Positions 44,788-53,607 of a stretch of DNA of 64,000 nucleotides are shown piece by piece (the first letter of the stretch is position 1; every line of letters begins with the position of its first letter). The translations under genes and the position numbers were made by a program. The stretch covers positions 62,001-126,000 of the forward strand of contig CALXGN010000005.1 in assembly GCA_944387865.1 (NCBI GenBank). Reading direction: 5' to 3'. The DNA comes from Scatomorpha stercorigallinarum. Lineage in GTDB: Bacteria; Bacillota; Clostridia; Oscillospirales; Oscillospiraceae. The notes below the pieces were generated by a model. The model was given only the letters and a program-made list of their open reading frames with translations. It was not told where the DNA came from and searched no databases.

Positions 44788-45993
44788 TCACAGGGCGGAG
44801 ACGATGTCGCGGGTGTCGCGGGCGATGACGAGCTCCTCGTTCGTGGGGATGACCCAGAGCTGGACCTTGCTGGCGTCGGTGGAGATGCGGTTGTCGCTGC
44901 CGCGCTTGGCGTTGGCCGCTTCGTCGATCTCGCAGCCCAGATAGCCCAGGTACTGGCAGATGCCCGCGCGGGTGGTGGGGGCGTTCTCACCCACGCCGGC
45001 GGTGAAGATGATGGCGTCCACGCCGTTCATGGCGGCCACATAGCTGCCGACGACCTTGGCCACGGAGTAGTCGAACATGTCAAGGGCCAGGCGGGCGCGC
45101 TCGTTGCCCTCCTCGGCGGCGGCTTCCAGGTCGCGGAAGTCGCTGCTGACGCCGGAGACGCCCAGCACGCCGGACTTCTTGTTGAGGATATTCAGCATGG
45201 CGTCGATGTCCAGGCCGTACTTGTTCATGATGAACTGCATGGCGCCCGGGTCAACGTCGCCCACGCGGGTGCCCATCGGCAGGCCGACCAGCGGGGTGAA
45301 GCCCATGGAGGTGTCCACGCTCTTGCCGTTCATGATGGCGCAGATGCTCGAGCCGTTGCCCATGTGGCAGCTGATGAGCTTCAGCTCCTCGATGGGCTTG
45401 CCCATGAGTTCGGCGCAGCGCTGGGAGACGTAGCGGTGGCTGGTGCCGTGGAAGCCGTAGCGGCGGACGCCGTCTTTGGTGTAGTAGTCGTACGGCAGGG
45501 CGTACATATAGGCCTTGGCGGGCATGGTCTGGTGGAAAGCGGTGTCGAAGACGCCCACCTGCGGCACGTCCTTGCCCATGACGTCGATGCAGGCGTTGAT
45601 GCCGGTGATGTTGGCCGGGTTGTGCAGCGGGGCGAAGGGGGTGCAGTCCTCCAGCGCCTTCATCACCTCGTCCGTGATGAACACGCTGCTGGCGAACTTC
45701 TCGCCGCCGTGGACGACGCGGTGGCCGACGGCGTCGATCTCGTGCATGGAGCTGACCACGCCGTACTCGGCGCTGGTGAGCTTGTCGATGACGGCGGCGA
45801 TGGCCTCGGAGTGCGTGGGGAGGGGGAGGTCCTCGTTAAAAACGGGCTTGCCGCCCACCAGCGGGGTGTGCTTCAGGTGCCCGTCGATGCCGATGCGCTC
45901 GCACAGGCCCTTGGCGAGGAGCTGCTCGCCCTCCATGTCGATGAGCTGGTACTTGAGGGAGGAGCTGCCCGCGTTGATGACCAAAACTTTCAT
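44788..45993 (-). CDS. ackA: Acetate kinase
   Basis: 401 residues, standard. Makes ATP from acetyl phosphate, the last step of acetate fermentation. ASKHA-fold motifs: MKVLVINAGSSSLKYQLID at the N-terminus, catalytic Arg context in GHRVVHGG, GFHGTSHRYVSQR, and the adenosine motif GVGENA near the C-terminus. pta is not in the window. Divergent from tmcAL, with a TACAAT/TTGCGT promoter. Confidence 0.97.
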   Translation of the reverse strand: MKVLVINAGSSSLKYQLIDMEGEQLLAKGLCERIGIDGHLKHTPLVGGKPVFNEDLPLPTHSEAIAAVIDKLTSAEYGVVSSMHEIDAVGHRVVHGGEKFASSVFITDEVMKALEDCTPFAPLHNPANITGINACIDVMGKDVPQVGVFDTAFHQTMPAKAYMYALPYDYYTKDGVRRYGFHGTSHRYVSQRCAELMGKPIEELKLISCHMGNGSSICAIMNGKSVDTSMGFTPLVGLPMGTRVGDVDPGAMQFIMNKYGLDIDAMLNILNKKSGVLGVSGVSSDFRDLEAAAEEGNERARLALDMFDYSVAKVVGSYVAAMNGVDAIIFTAGVGENAPTTRAGICQYLGYLGCEIDEAANAKRGSDNRISTDASKVQLWVIPTNEELVIARDTRDIVSAL

Positions 45994-46061
45994 TTTCCGA
46001 TTTCCTTTCTGCTGTTCACTATTGTAAATTGCGGAAGAGGTATAGTATTATGGATACTGTT

Positions 46062-46090
46062 ATTGTATCCTTATATGCCCTAAAACGCAA
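46062..46090 (-). promoter_or_regulatory. Promoter of ackA with an overlapping dyad
   Basis: On the minus strand TTGCGT (46090-46085), 17 bases, TACAAT (46067-46062). The -10 overlaps a perfect dyad GGATAC-N7-GTATCC at about 46052-46070, a possible operator. Confidence 0.7.
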
Positions 46091-46116
46091 GTGTTTTCGC
46101 AAGGAGGCGGGGAGAT

Positions 46117-47316
46117 ATGCTGATAGCGGGCATCGTGGCGGAATACAACCCCTTTCACAACGGCCACCAGTGGCACATCCGGCGCACGCGCGCGGAGCTG
46201 GGGGAGGACGCGGTCATCGTCTGCTGCATGTCGGGCGACTTCGTGCAGCGCGGCGAGGCGGCGGTGTACTCCAAATTCGCCCGCGCGGAGGCGGCGGCGC
46301 GCTGCGGCGCGGACATCGTGTTCGAGCTGCCGCTGCCCTGGGCGCTGAGCTCGGCGGAGGGCTTCGCCCGCGGGGCCGTGGGCCTGCTGCACGCCCTGCG
46401 CGCGGTGGACGTGCTCTCGTTCGGCAGCGAGAGCGGGGACGCCGGGGCCCTCTCCGCGGCGGCGGAGGCCCTGCTGGACCCCACGCTGGGCCCGGAGATA
46501 CGCGCCGCGCTGGCGGACGGCGTGCCCTACGCCGCGGCGCGGCAGAGCGCGCTGGCCCTGCGCTCGCCGGAGAGCGCGGAGCTCCTGAGCTCGCCGAACA
46601 ACATACTCGCCGTGGAGTACATCAAAGCCCTCTACGACCTGCGCAGCGACATGCGCGTGCTCACCTTCCGCCGCGAGGGCGCGGAGCACGACGGCGTGGG
46701 CGGCAGCGGCGGCATCCGCTCGGCCAGCGAACTGCGCACGCAGCTGGCCGCCTGGCAGGACATCGCGCCCTTCATCCCGGCCGCGGCGGCGGGGATATAC
46801 GCGCGCGAGCGCGAGCACGGCCGCGGGCCCGTTTCGATGCGCGCGCTGGAGCCGGCGCTGCTCTCGCGGCTGCGCCTGCTGCCCGACGCGGCCTTTGAGG
46901 CCCTGCCCGACGCCGGCGAGGGCCTGGCCAACCGCCTGATGCGCGCCGCGCGCGAAGAGCCGGGCTGGGACGGCGTCCTCTCCGCGGCCAAGACCAGGCG
47001 CTACGCCCTCTCGCGGCTGCGGCGCATGTGCATGTGCGCCTGCCTCGGCGTCAGCCGCGGCATGGCGGACGGCGTGCCGCCCTATGCGCGCATCCTGGCC
47101 GCCACCGCCCGCGGGCGGGAGGCCCTGCGCCTGATCGCCGGGCGCACGCGCATACCCATCATCACCAAGCCCGCCGTGGCGCGGGAGCTGCCGCGGGAAC
47201 ACCTGGCCGTTTTCGAGCTGGGCGCGGCGGCACGCGACCTCTATGTCCTCGCCGCGTCCGCGCGGGAAGAACGCCGCGGCGGCAGCGACTGGCGCACGGG
47301 CCCGGCCGTCATCTGA
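46117..47316 (+). CDS. tmcAL: tRNA(Met) cytidine acetate ligase
   Basis: 399 residues. TmcAL (formerly YlbM) acetylates C34 of elongator tRNA-Met using acetate and ATP. The nucleotidyltransferase HxGH motif is HNGH at residues 14-17 (AEYNPFHNGHQWHI), followed by CCMSGDFVQRGEAA and LPLPWALSSAEGFARGAV, both conserved in the family. The divergent neighbour makes or uses acetate, a fitting though not proven link. ATG 46117 follows GGAGGCGGGGAG. Confidence 0.9.
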   Translation: MLIAGIVAEYNPFHNGHQWHIRRTRAELGEDAVIVCCMSGDFVQRGEAAVYSKFARAEAAARCGADIVFELPLPWALSSAEGFARGAVGLLHALRAVDVLSFGSESGDAGALSAAAEALLDPTLGPEIRAALADGVPYAAARQSALALRSPESAELLSSPNNILAVEYIKALYDLRSDMRVLTFRREGAEHDGVGGSGGIRSASELRTQLAAWQDIAPFIPAAAAGIYAREREHGRGPVSMRALEPALLSRLRLLPDAAFEALPDAGEGLANRLMRAAREEPGWDGVLSAAKTRRYALSRLRRMCMCACLGVSRGMADGVPPYARILAATARGREALRLIAGRTRIPIITKPAVARELPREHLAVFELGAAARDLYVLAASAREERRGGSDWRTGPAVI

Positions 47317-47419
47317 GGACGGCCATGGTAAAAGTGCATAGTTTTCCGCTCGCGGACGCGCCAAATTTCGTGCCGCTGCAACATTCTATCAAATTAAAGC
47401 GGAATGTGAACAAATTGTG

Positions 47420-47448
47420 TTGCATTCGCGTGAGCAAAGGTTTATAAT
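47420..47448 (+). promoter_or_regulatory. Promoter of the amino-acid ABC operon
   Basis: TTGCAT at 47420-47425, 17 bases, TATAAT at 47443-47448. The 76 bases to the start codon hold the ribosome-binding site but no evident structure. Confidence 0.82.
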
Positions 47449-47523
47449 CTGTGCATGGCTCAGACGGACATTTGTGCGCGCACAATGGACGAACAGCTAA
47501 TGTGTGATATAGGAGGATCAAAA

Positions 47524-48741
47524 ATGAAGAAGATTCTTGCACTGCTTCTTGCCCTTTGCATGGTGTTTGCCTTTGCCGCCTGCGGCGAGGAGCCGGCGGC
47601 GGAGGAGAGCGACGCTCCGGCGACCGAGTCCGACGCCCCCTCGGCTGAGGGCGACAACGTCATCAAGATCGGCGTGTTCGAGCCCCTCACCGGCGACAGC
47701 GGCGCCGGCGGCAAGCAGGAGATGCTCGGCATGCAGTACGCCAACTACCTGCAGCCCACCGTCGATGTCGGCGGCGTGGAATACACGGTCGAGCTCGTCC
47801 CCTCCGACAACGGCTCCGACTCCTCCAAGGCCCCCACGGCGGCCAGCCAGCTGGTCTCTGAGGGCGTGAGCATCGTCCTCGGCACCTACGGCTCCAGCGC
47901 GGCCATCGCCGCCGGCCCCATCTTCGAGCAGGCCCAGATCCCCGCCATCGGCGTCACCTGCACCAACCCGCAGGTCACCATCGGCAACGAGTTCTACTTC
48001 CGCGCCTGCTTCATCGACCCCTTCCAGGGCACCGTCCTCGCCAACTACGCCTTTGACCAGCTGGGCGCCCGCAAGGCCTACATGCTGGGCGAAGCCGGCA
48101 ACGACTACGACGCCGGACTGATGAACTACTTCCAGGAGGCCTTCGAGGCCCTCGGCGGCACGGTCGTCTCCGACAACTTCCAGACCAACAACTCCGACTT
48201 CACCAGCTATCTGAACAAGGCCGTCAGCGAGCAGGCCGAGGTCGTGTTCATCCCCGTCTCCATCACCTACTCCACCCAGATCATCGCCCAGGCCAAGAGC
48301 ATGGACCTCGCCATCCCCATCCTCGGCTCCGACACGCTGGACAACAACACCGTCCTCGCCGCGGCGGCGGACAGCAACCTCGACCTCATCGTCACCACCT
48401 TCTACAACGAGGGCGGCAACGCCGAGTTCGACGAGGGCTTCAAGAATTGGATCAATTCCGACAGCGTCAACCTCGACAACAACGGCGGCAACGACATGAT
48501 CGCGGCGGTCTCCGTCATGGGCTTCGACGCCTATAACGTCGCCCTGGAGGCCATCAAGCTCGCCGGCAGCACGGACCCCGTGGCCATCAAGGACGCCCTC
48601 TGGGATGTCAACTATGACGGCATCACCGGCAACATCACCTTCGGTGAGAACGGCGACGCCGTGCGCGACACCGCCTACATAAAGATCTCCGACAACGTGG
48701 CCGTCGCCTGGACGGACGGCGGCACGCAGACCGTCGCCTGA
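47524..48741 (+). CDS. Branched-chain amino acid-type binding lipoprotein
   Basis: 405 residues, a LivJ-like periplasmic binding protein fixed by a lipobox (AFAAC, Cys19). Mature part begins with acidic residues, then IKIGVFEPLTGDSGAGGKQEMLG, the signature TYGSSAAIAAGP and GEAGNDYDAGL. Ligand is most likely leucine, isoleucine, valine or a related amino acid; the family is broad. ATG 47524 follows ATAGGAGG. The gap to the permease contains two hairpins, probably to give higher expression of this subunit. Confidence 0.92.
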   Translation: MKKILALLLALCMVFAFAACGEEPAAEESDAPATESDAPSAEGDNVIKIGVFEPLTGDSGAGGKQEMLGMQYANYLQPTVDVGGVEYTVELVPSDNGSDSSKAPTAASQLVSEGVSIVLGTYGSSAAIAAGPIFEQAQIPAIGVTCTNPQVTIGNEFYFRACFIDPFQGTVLANYAFDQLGARKAYMLGEAGNDYDAGLMNYFQEAFEALGGTVVSDNFQTNNSDFTSYLNKAVSEQAEVVFIPVSITYSTQIIAQAKSMDLAIPILGSDTLDNNTVLAAAADSNLDLIVTTFYNEGGNAEFDEGFKNWINSDSVNLDNNGGNDMIAAVSVMGFDAYNVALEAIKLAGSTDPVAIKDALWDVNYDGITGNITFGENGDAVRDTAYIKISDNVAVAWTDGGTQTVA

Positions 48742-48768
48742 GCGCGGCTGCAAAGCTGAAAAGATACG

Positions 48769-48866
48769 CTTTGGCGAGGGCGCAAGCCCTCGCCAAAGTA
48801 TGATAAGCGTTTGGACCGGCTCGTAAGGGGCCGGGACGTAAAAAACGGCTCCTTACGAGGCAGTCC
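48769..48866 (+). promoter_or_regulatory. Two stem-loops between binding protein and permease genes
   Basis: A 12-bp stem at 48769-48798 (CTTTGGCGAGGG/CCCTCGCCAAAG, loop CGCAAG) and a long stem from 48813 with the core CTCGTAAGG (48820-48828) pairing with CCTTACGAG (48851-48859). Neither has a T-run. They fit mRNA-stabilising or attenuating elements downstream of the abundant binding protein. Confidence 0.65.
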
Positions 48867-48890
48867 AGGCAACGAAAGGAAGAGAAATAA

Positions 48891-49766
48891 GTGCAATATG
48901 CAGTTTCCATCCTGCTGTCGGGCATTTCCGTGGGCGGGCAGTACGCGCTGATAGCCATCGGCTACACGATGGTCTACGGCATCCTGCGCCTCATCAACTT
49001 CGCCCACGGCGACGTTTTCATGACGGCGGGCCTGATGCTCGTCTACATGTCGGCGAGCTTGCCGCTCGGCGTCGCCATCCCGCTGATGATCGTGGCCACG
49101 GTGGCGCTCGGCTTTTTCATCGAACGCGCGGCCTACAAGCCGCTGCGCAGCGCTCCGCGCATGTCCGTCATGATCAGCGCCATCGGCGTCAGCTTCCTCA
49201 TCCAGAACTTTGCCACCTACTACACCGGCGGCCTGCCGCAGAACTATCCGCAGCTGCCGTTCCTCTCGGACACCGTCACCATCTACGGCACGTCCGTCAA
49301 GTGGGCGGTCATCATAACGCCCTTCCTGGTGGTGGCCCTGATCGCCGCGCTCACCATCCTCATCAACAAGACGAAGATCGGCATGGCCATGCGCGCGGCG
49401 GCCAAGGACTTCGAGACCTGCCAGCTGATGGGTATCAAGATCAATTCCGTCATCAGCTTCACCTTCATCATCGGTAGCGCCCTCGCCGCCGTCGGCAGCC
49501 TGCTGTATTTCACGAACTACCAGAGCATCGTGCCCCTCTCCGGCGCCATGCCGGGCCTGAAGGCCTTCGTGGCGGCCGTTTTCGGCGGCATCGGCTCCAT
49601 CCCCGGCGCCGTCATCGGCGCGTTCATCATCGGCATCTGCGAGAACATCGTCAAGGGCACCAGCCTCTCCATCTTCTCGGACGCCATCACCTTTGTCCTG
49701 CTCATCGTCATCCTGGTGGTCAAGCCCACCGGCCTCTTCGGTGAGAAGGCCACCGACAAGGTCTGA
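48891..49766 (+). CDS. Branched-chain amino acid ABC permease, LivH type
   Basis: 291 residues with about eight hydrophobic segments. Family motifs: ALIAIGYTMVYGILRLINFAHGDVFMTAG at the N-terminus and GSALAAVGSLLYFTNYQSIVPLSGAMPGLKAFVAAVFGGIGSIPGA. Forms the membrane channel with the LivM-type subunit. GTG 48891 is used because GGAAGAGAAATAA is upstream and it gives the expected N-terminus. 11 bases before livM. Confidence 0.93.
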   Translation: MQYAVSILLSGISVGGQYALIAIGYTMVYGILRLINFAHGDVFMTAGLMLVYMSASLPLGVAIPLMIVATVALGFFIERAAYKPLRSAPRMSVMISAIGVSFLIQNFATYYTGGLPQNYPQLPFLSDTVTIYGTSVKWAVIITPFLVVALIAALTILINKTKIGMAMRAAAKDFETCQLMGIKINSVISFTFIIGSALAAVGSLLYFTNYQSIVPLSGAMPGLKAFVAAVFGGIGSIPGAVIGAFIIGICENIVKGTSLSIFSDAITFVLLIVILVVKPTGLFGEKATDKV

Positions 49767-49777
49767 GGAGGTGCGAC

Positions 49778-51208
49778 ATGCCTGCTGTAACGCTTGAAAA
49801 AAAGAGCCGCCGCGGCTCCGTCATCGCCTTCGTCGCCGTGCTGGCCGTGCTGGCGGCGGTGGTGCTGCTGGAGAACGTCCTCGACCCCAACGCCAACATC
49901 ATCGTCTTTACCACCCTGAAAAAGGGCGCGGTGTACGCCCTGGTGGCCGTCAGCATGAACCTGCTGAACGGCTTCACGGGCCTCTTCTCCCTTGGCCAGG
50001 CGGGCTTCATGCTCCTTGGCGGCTACACTTACGCCATCCTCACCATCCCCAGCGCGCAGCGCGACAGCGTCTATTACCTCTATGACGGCTCGGACATCAA
50101 CTTCTCCATCACGGAGACGCTGCAAAACCTCTTCGGCGGTAGCGGCGTGGGCGCTGCCGTGGGCCTCGTGCTGGGCGTGCTCATCGCCATCGCGGCCGCG
50201 GGGCTGGTGGCGGCCTTCATCGCCTGGCTGATCGGCCTGCCTGTGCTCAAGCTGAAGAGCGACTACCTGGCCATCGCCACGCTGGGCTTCGCGGAGATCA
50301 TCCGCGCTGTGTTCCAGTGGACGGAGCTGGGCCGCATCACCAACGGCGCCAACGCGCTCAAGAACTACCCCACGCTCTCCAACTTCAACATCACCAACGC
50401 GGACGGGCAGATCGTCCTGCGCCTTTCCACCTTTGCAGCCTTCGCCATCGCCGCGCTGTGCGTCTGGCTCATCGTGCTGCTCATCAACTCCAGCTATGGC
50501 CGCGCGTTCAAGGCCATCCGCGAGGACGAGGTGGCCGCGGAGGCCATGGGCATCGACCTTGCCAGGCACAAGCGCATGAGTTTCGTCATCAGCAGCTTTT
50601 TCGCCGGCGTCGGCGGCGCGCTGCTGGCCATGTACATGAACCAGGTGCAGGCCAAGACCTTCACCTCCACCATGACGTACGAGATACTGCTGATCGTCGT
50701 CCTGGGCGGCATCGGCTCCGTCTCCGGCAGCGTGTTCGCCGCTTTCCTCTACACGGCGTGCAGCGAGTGGTGGCTGCGCTTCCTGGACGTCGCCACGGTG
50801 TTCAAGAGCGCCGGCGACCGCTGGACGTTCATCATCGTCCTCGCCGCAGCCGCCGTGGCCCTGACGGCCCTGCTTGTCTGGCGCCGCCGCCGCAGCGGGG
50901 CGAAGAAGCTCTCCGAGATGTGGGCGGTGTTCGTCCCCGGGGCCATCGTCCTGGCCTATGACATCTACTACGCCATAGCGGGCGGGATGGAAGTGCCCTT
51001 CCTCCGCGCCGGCTTCCGCATGGTGGTGTTCAGCGTCATCATCATGGTGGTCGTGCTCTTCTTCCGCCGCGGCCTGTTCGGCGACAGGGAACTGCCCTAC
51101 ATCGTCCGCCGTCTGGGCCTGTACATCAGAAAAGTCGTTAAATACCGCGAAGCAGCCACGAAAAAGGCGGCCGCTGAGGCGAAGAAGGAGGCGGATGGCG
51201 ATGAGTGA
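49778..51208 (+). CDS. Branched-chain amino acid ABC permease, LivM type, extended
   Basis: 476 residues, longer than the usual 300-420. The standard LivM core is clear (AVSMNLLNGFTGLFSLGQAGFMLLGGY, YLAIATLGFAEIIRAVF, AYKAIREDEVAAEAMGID-like and VLGGIGSVSGSVFAA). Beyond about residue 345 the C-terminus adds two or three extra hydrophobic segments and ends in a Lys/Ala/Glu-rich cytoplasmic tail (REAATKKAAAEAKKEADGDE). Overlaps the ATPase gene by 8 bases. Confidence 0.9.
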   Translation: MPAVTLEKKSRRGSVIAFVAVLAVLAAVVLLENVLDPNANIIVFTTLKKGAVYALVAVSMNLLNGFTGLFSLGQAGFMLLGGYTYAILTIPSAQRDSVYYLYDGSDINFSITETLQNLFGGSGVGAAVGLVLGVLIAIAAAGLVAAFIAWLIGLPVLKLKSDYLAIATLGFAEIIRAVFQWTELGRITNGANALKNYPTLSNFNITNADGQIVLRLSTFAAFAIAALCVWLIVLLINSSYGRAFKAIREDEVAAEAMGIDLARHKRMSFVISSFFAGVGGALLAMYMNQVQAKTFTSTMTYEILLIVVLGGIGSVSGSVFAAFLYTACSEWWLRFLDVATVFKSAGDRWTFIIVLAAAAVALTALLVWRRRRSGAKKLSEMWAVFVPGAIVLAYDIYYAIAGGMEVPFLRAGFRMVVFSVIIMVVVLFFRRGLFGDRELPYIVRRLGLYIRKVVKYREAATKKAAAEAKKEADGDE

Positions 51209-52334
51209 GAAGCTTGAGAACGTCCTCCGCATGGAGAACATCACCATGCAGTTCGGCGGCGTCGTCGCCGTCAACGACCTCTCCATCGAGGTCAACAAGG
51301 GCGAGATCGTGGCCCTCATCGGCCCCAACGGCGCGGGCAAGACCACGGCCTTCAACTGCATCACGGGCGTCTATCAGCCCACCAACGGCATCATAAACTT
51401 CATGGGCCGGACGATAGTGCGCAACCACCCGGGCGGGAAAATGGCCAGGGAATACCTGGGCACGAACGCCGCGCGCTACAGCTCCGACTACAGCGGGGAG
51501 GACGACCCGGAGACCCTCGCCGCCCTGGCCGAACTCGACGCCAGGTGCGCCGCCGGGGTTGCCGCCGCCGAAAAAGAGATCGCCGGCCGCCTCGACAGCG
51601 AAAAGGACGAGGAAAAGCGCAAGTCCCTGTATAACGAGGCCGAGGCCCGCAAAGCCGAGATCGAGGCCGGTTATAACGCCCCGCGCGAGCGGCTGCTCGC
51701 GCAGCTGAAGGACCGCGCCGGCGCGCGCATCGAGCTGGCCCGGGCCATCGACCCCGACGTTACGACGAACAAGGTCTACGCCCCCACGCCGGACAAGATC
51801 ACTTACCTCGGCATCGCCCGCACCTTCCAGAACATCCGCCTCTTCTCGGCGCTGAGCGTTCTGGATAACGTCCTGATAGCCAAGCACATGCGCGCCAAGC
51901 AGAACGTCTTTTCCGCCACGCTGCGCCTCAACCGCAGGGAAGAGCGCCGCATGCGCGAGGAGGCCATGGCCCTCCTGGCCGAGCAGGGGCTGGACCACCT
52001 GAAAGACGAGGTCGCCGGCAGCCTGCCCTACGGCATCCAGCGCCGGCTGGAGATCGCCCGCGCGCTGGCCACCAGCCCCAAGCTGCTGCTGCTCGACGAG
52101 CCGGCCGCCGGCATGAACCCTCAGGAGACGCAGGAGCTGGGCGAATACATCGTGCGCCTGCGCCGCGAACACGACCTGACGATACTGATGATCGAGCACC
52201 ACATGGATCTCGTCATGCAGTTTTCCGACCGCATTTACGTCATCGACTTCGGCAAGCTCATCTCCTCCGGCACGCCCGAGGTGGTCAAGGCCGACAAGCG
52301 CGTCATCGATGCATACCTGGGGGTGGTAGAATGA
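51201..52334 (+). CDS. ABC ATPase, LivG type, with a long insert
   Basis: 377 residues against about 255 for the family. Walker A is GPNGAGKTT (41-49). About residues 71-199 hold an insert of roughly 125 residues, charged and Ala/Glu-rich with likely helices (LAELDARCAAGVAAAEKEI, SLYNEAEARKAEIEAGY), where ordinary LivG has about ten residues before LGIARTFQNIRLF. Signature LPYGIQRRLEIARAL and Walker B LLLLDEP follow. ATG 51201 has GGAGG nine bases away; ATG 51195 is possible. Energises the importer with the LivF-type subunit. Confidence 0.9.
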   Translation: MSEKLENVLRMENITMQFGGVVAVNDLSIEVNKGEIVALIGPNGAGKTTAFNCITGVYQPTNGIINFMGRTIVRNHPGGKMAREYLGTNAARYSSDYSGEDDPETLAALAELDARCAAGVAAAEKEIAGRLDSEKDEEKRKSLYNEAEARKAEIEAGYNAPRERLLAQLKDRAGARIELARAIDPDVTTNKVYAPTPDKITYLGIARTFQNIRLFSALSVLDNVLIAKHMRAKQNVFSATLRLNRREERRMREEAMALLAEQGLDHLKDEVAGSLPYGIQRRLEIARALATSPKLLLLDEPAAGMNPQETQELGEYIVRLRREHDLTILMIEHHMDLVMQFSDRIYVIDFGKLISSGTPEVVKADKRVIDAYLGVVE

Positions 52335-53041
52335 GCGACGTCATACTGAGCATCAAGGACCTGAAAGTGAGCTACGGCGGCATCGAGGCCGTCAAGGGCA
52401 TCTCCTTCGACGTCCGGCGCGGCGAGATCGTCACGCTCATCGGCGCCAACGGCGCGGGCAAGAGCTCCACGCTGCGCGCCATCGCCGGGCTGGTGAAGCC
52501 CTCCGGCGGCTCCATCACCTTCGAGGGCGAGAACATCACCGGCGCCGACCCCACGAGCATCGTCAAGCGCGGCGTCACCCTGGTGCCGGAAGGGCGGCGC
52601 ATCTTTGCCGACCTCACCGTGCTGGAAAACCTCAAGATCGGCGCCTATCTGCGCCACGACGACCTGAAAGAGGACCTCGAGTGGGTCTACAGCCTGTTCC
52701 CGCGCCTGAAGGAGCGCTCCTGGCAGGCGGGCGGCACGCTCTCCGGCGGCGAGCAGCAGATGCTGGCCGTGGGCCGCGCGCTCATGAGCCGCCCCAAGCT
52801 CATCATGATGGACGAGCCCAGCCTGGGCCTCGCGCCCATCATCGTCCGCGGCATCTTCGACATCATCAAGGAGATACACGAGCGCGGCACCACTATCCTC
52901 CTCATCGAGCAGAACGCCAACATGGCCCTGCAAACGGCAGACACCGGCTGTGTCCTGGAGACGGGCCGCATCACCCTCACCGGTACCGGCGAGGAGCTGC
53001 TGAAAAACGAAGCCGTCCAGGCAGCCTACCTCGGCACCTGA
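52331..53041 (+). CDS. ABC ATPase, LivF type
   Basis: 236 residues, standard length. Walker A GANGAGKSS (38-46), Q-loop VPEGRRIFADLTVLENL, signature LSGGEQQMLAVGRAL, Walker B IMMDEPSLGLAP and the switch His missing as usual for LivF (LLIEQNANMAL). Starts inside the LivG stop (ATGA). Last gene of the importer operon; a stem-loop at 53111 follows. Confidence 0.95.
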   Translation: MSDVILSIKDLKVSYGGIEAVKGISFDVRRGEIVTLIGANGAGKSSTLRAIAGLVKPSGGSITFEGENITGADPTSIVKRGVTLVPEGRRIFADLTVLENLKIGAYLRHDDLKEDLEWVYSLFPRLKERSWQAGGTLSGGEQQMLAVGRALMSRPKLIMMDEPSLGLAPIIVRGIFDIIKEIHERGTTILLIEQNANMALQTADTGCVLETGRITLTGTGEELLKNEAVQAAYLGT

Positions 53042-53100
53042 CCAGGCTGCGCCTGGAGGCAGAGGGCTGTGCCCTGGTCTACGGCAGGTTTGCGGAAACT
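53041..53100. repeat. Dispersed repeat, copy A
   Basis: Begins with the palindromic CCAGGCTGCGCCTGGAGGCA and runs through GGTCTACGGC to about 53100. A related copy is at 53224-53283, and the head motif also occurs in the 124-bp repeat at 10462-10760. Confidence 0.7.
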
Positions 53101-53110
53101 TATAAGTAGG

Positions 53111-53140
53111 AAAGCCGAGGAGCTCTCGCTCCTCGGCTTT
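53111..53140 (+). terminator. Stem-loop after the amino-acid ABC operon
   Basis: A 12-bp perfect stem (AAAGCCGAGGAG/CTCCTCGGCTTT), loop CTCTCG, with no further T-run. Probable operon terminator. A second 10-bp stem lies at 53160-53184. Confidence 0.7.
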
Positions 53141-53223
53141 CGCTCTACGCGGCGTAAAAGCCTCCCCTGCCGCGCAGGGGAGGCAAGGGGCTTGCTGCAA
53201 CTCAGCGGCGCGAGCGTAAGCGA

Positions 53224-53283
53224 AGCCAGGCTGCGCCTGGTGGCATCTGCCTGCGGCACGGTCTATCGGAACGTTTCCGTCAA
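53224..53283. repeat. Dispersed repeat, copy B
   Basis: Starts at GCCAGGCTGCGCCTGGTGGC and shares the order of motifs with copy A (GGTCTATCGG, then TTTCCG). Degenerate, direct orientation, no coding capacity. Confidence 0.65.
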
Positions 53284-53321
53284 TGAGGCGCGCAGCGCAG
53301 ATACCAGCGGCCGTTGGCCGC

Positions 53322-53597
53322 TCAGGTCATGTTGGCGAAGCGCTCCACGGCCTTGGTGAAATTGGCAATGGTCTGGTCGGCGTCGCCGTGCTCGATGCCG
53401 TCGCGCACGCAGTGCTTGATATGCCCTTCGAGCACCACCTGGCCCGCGCGGTGCAGCGCGGACTTGGCGGCGTTTATCTGCGCCAGGATGTCCTCGCAGG
53501 GCACATCCTCGTCCACCATGCGGTCGATGGCCTGCACCTGCCCGATGATCTTCTTCAAACGCCGGTGGAGGTTGTCGGCGTCCATGCACTGTCTCAT
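53322..53597 (-). CDS. csoR: CsoR-type copper-sensing repressor
   Basis: 91 residues, all-helical DUF156 family. The Cu(I) ligands of CsoR are present: Cys34, His59 and Cys63 (VPCEDILAQ and EGHIKHC). Such proteins leave the DNA when they bind Cu(I). ATG 53597 has GGAGG six bases upstream; the longer in-frame opening to 53636 would cover the operator. No copper ATPase or chaperone gene is adjacent, so its targets apart from itself are not visible here. Confidence 0.9.
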   Translation of the reverse strand: MRQCMDADNLHRRLKKIIGQVQAIDRMVDEDVPCEDILAQINAAKSALHRAGQVVLEGHIKHCVRDGIEHGDADQTIANFTKAVERFANMT

Positions 53598-53607
53598 ATA
53601 CTGCCTC

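Noticed and set aside
51411..51798. Intein within livG
   Set aside because: The insert lacks N-terminal Cys/Ser splice, TXXH and C-terminal HN motifs and is charged and helical.
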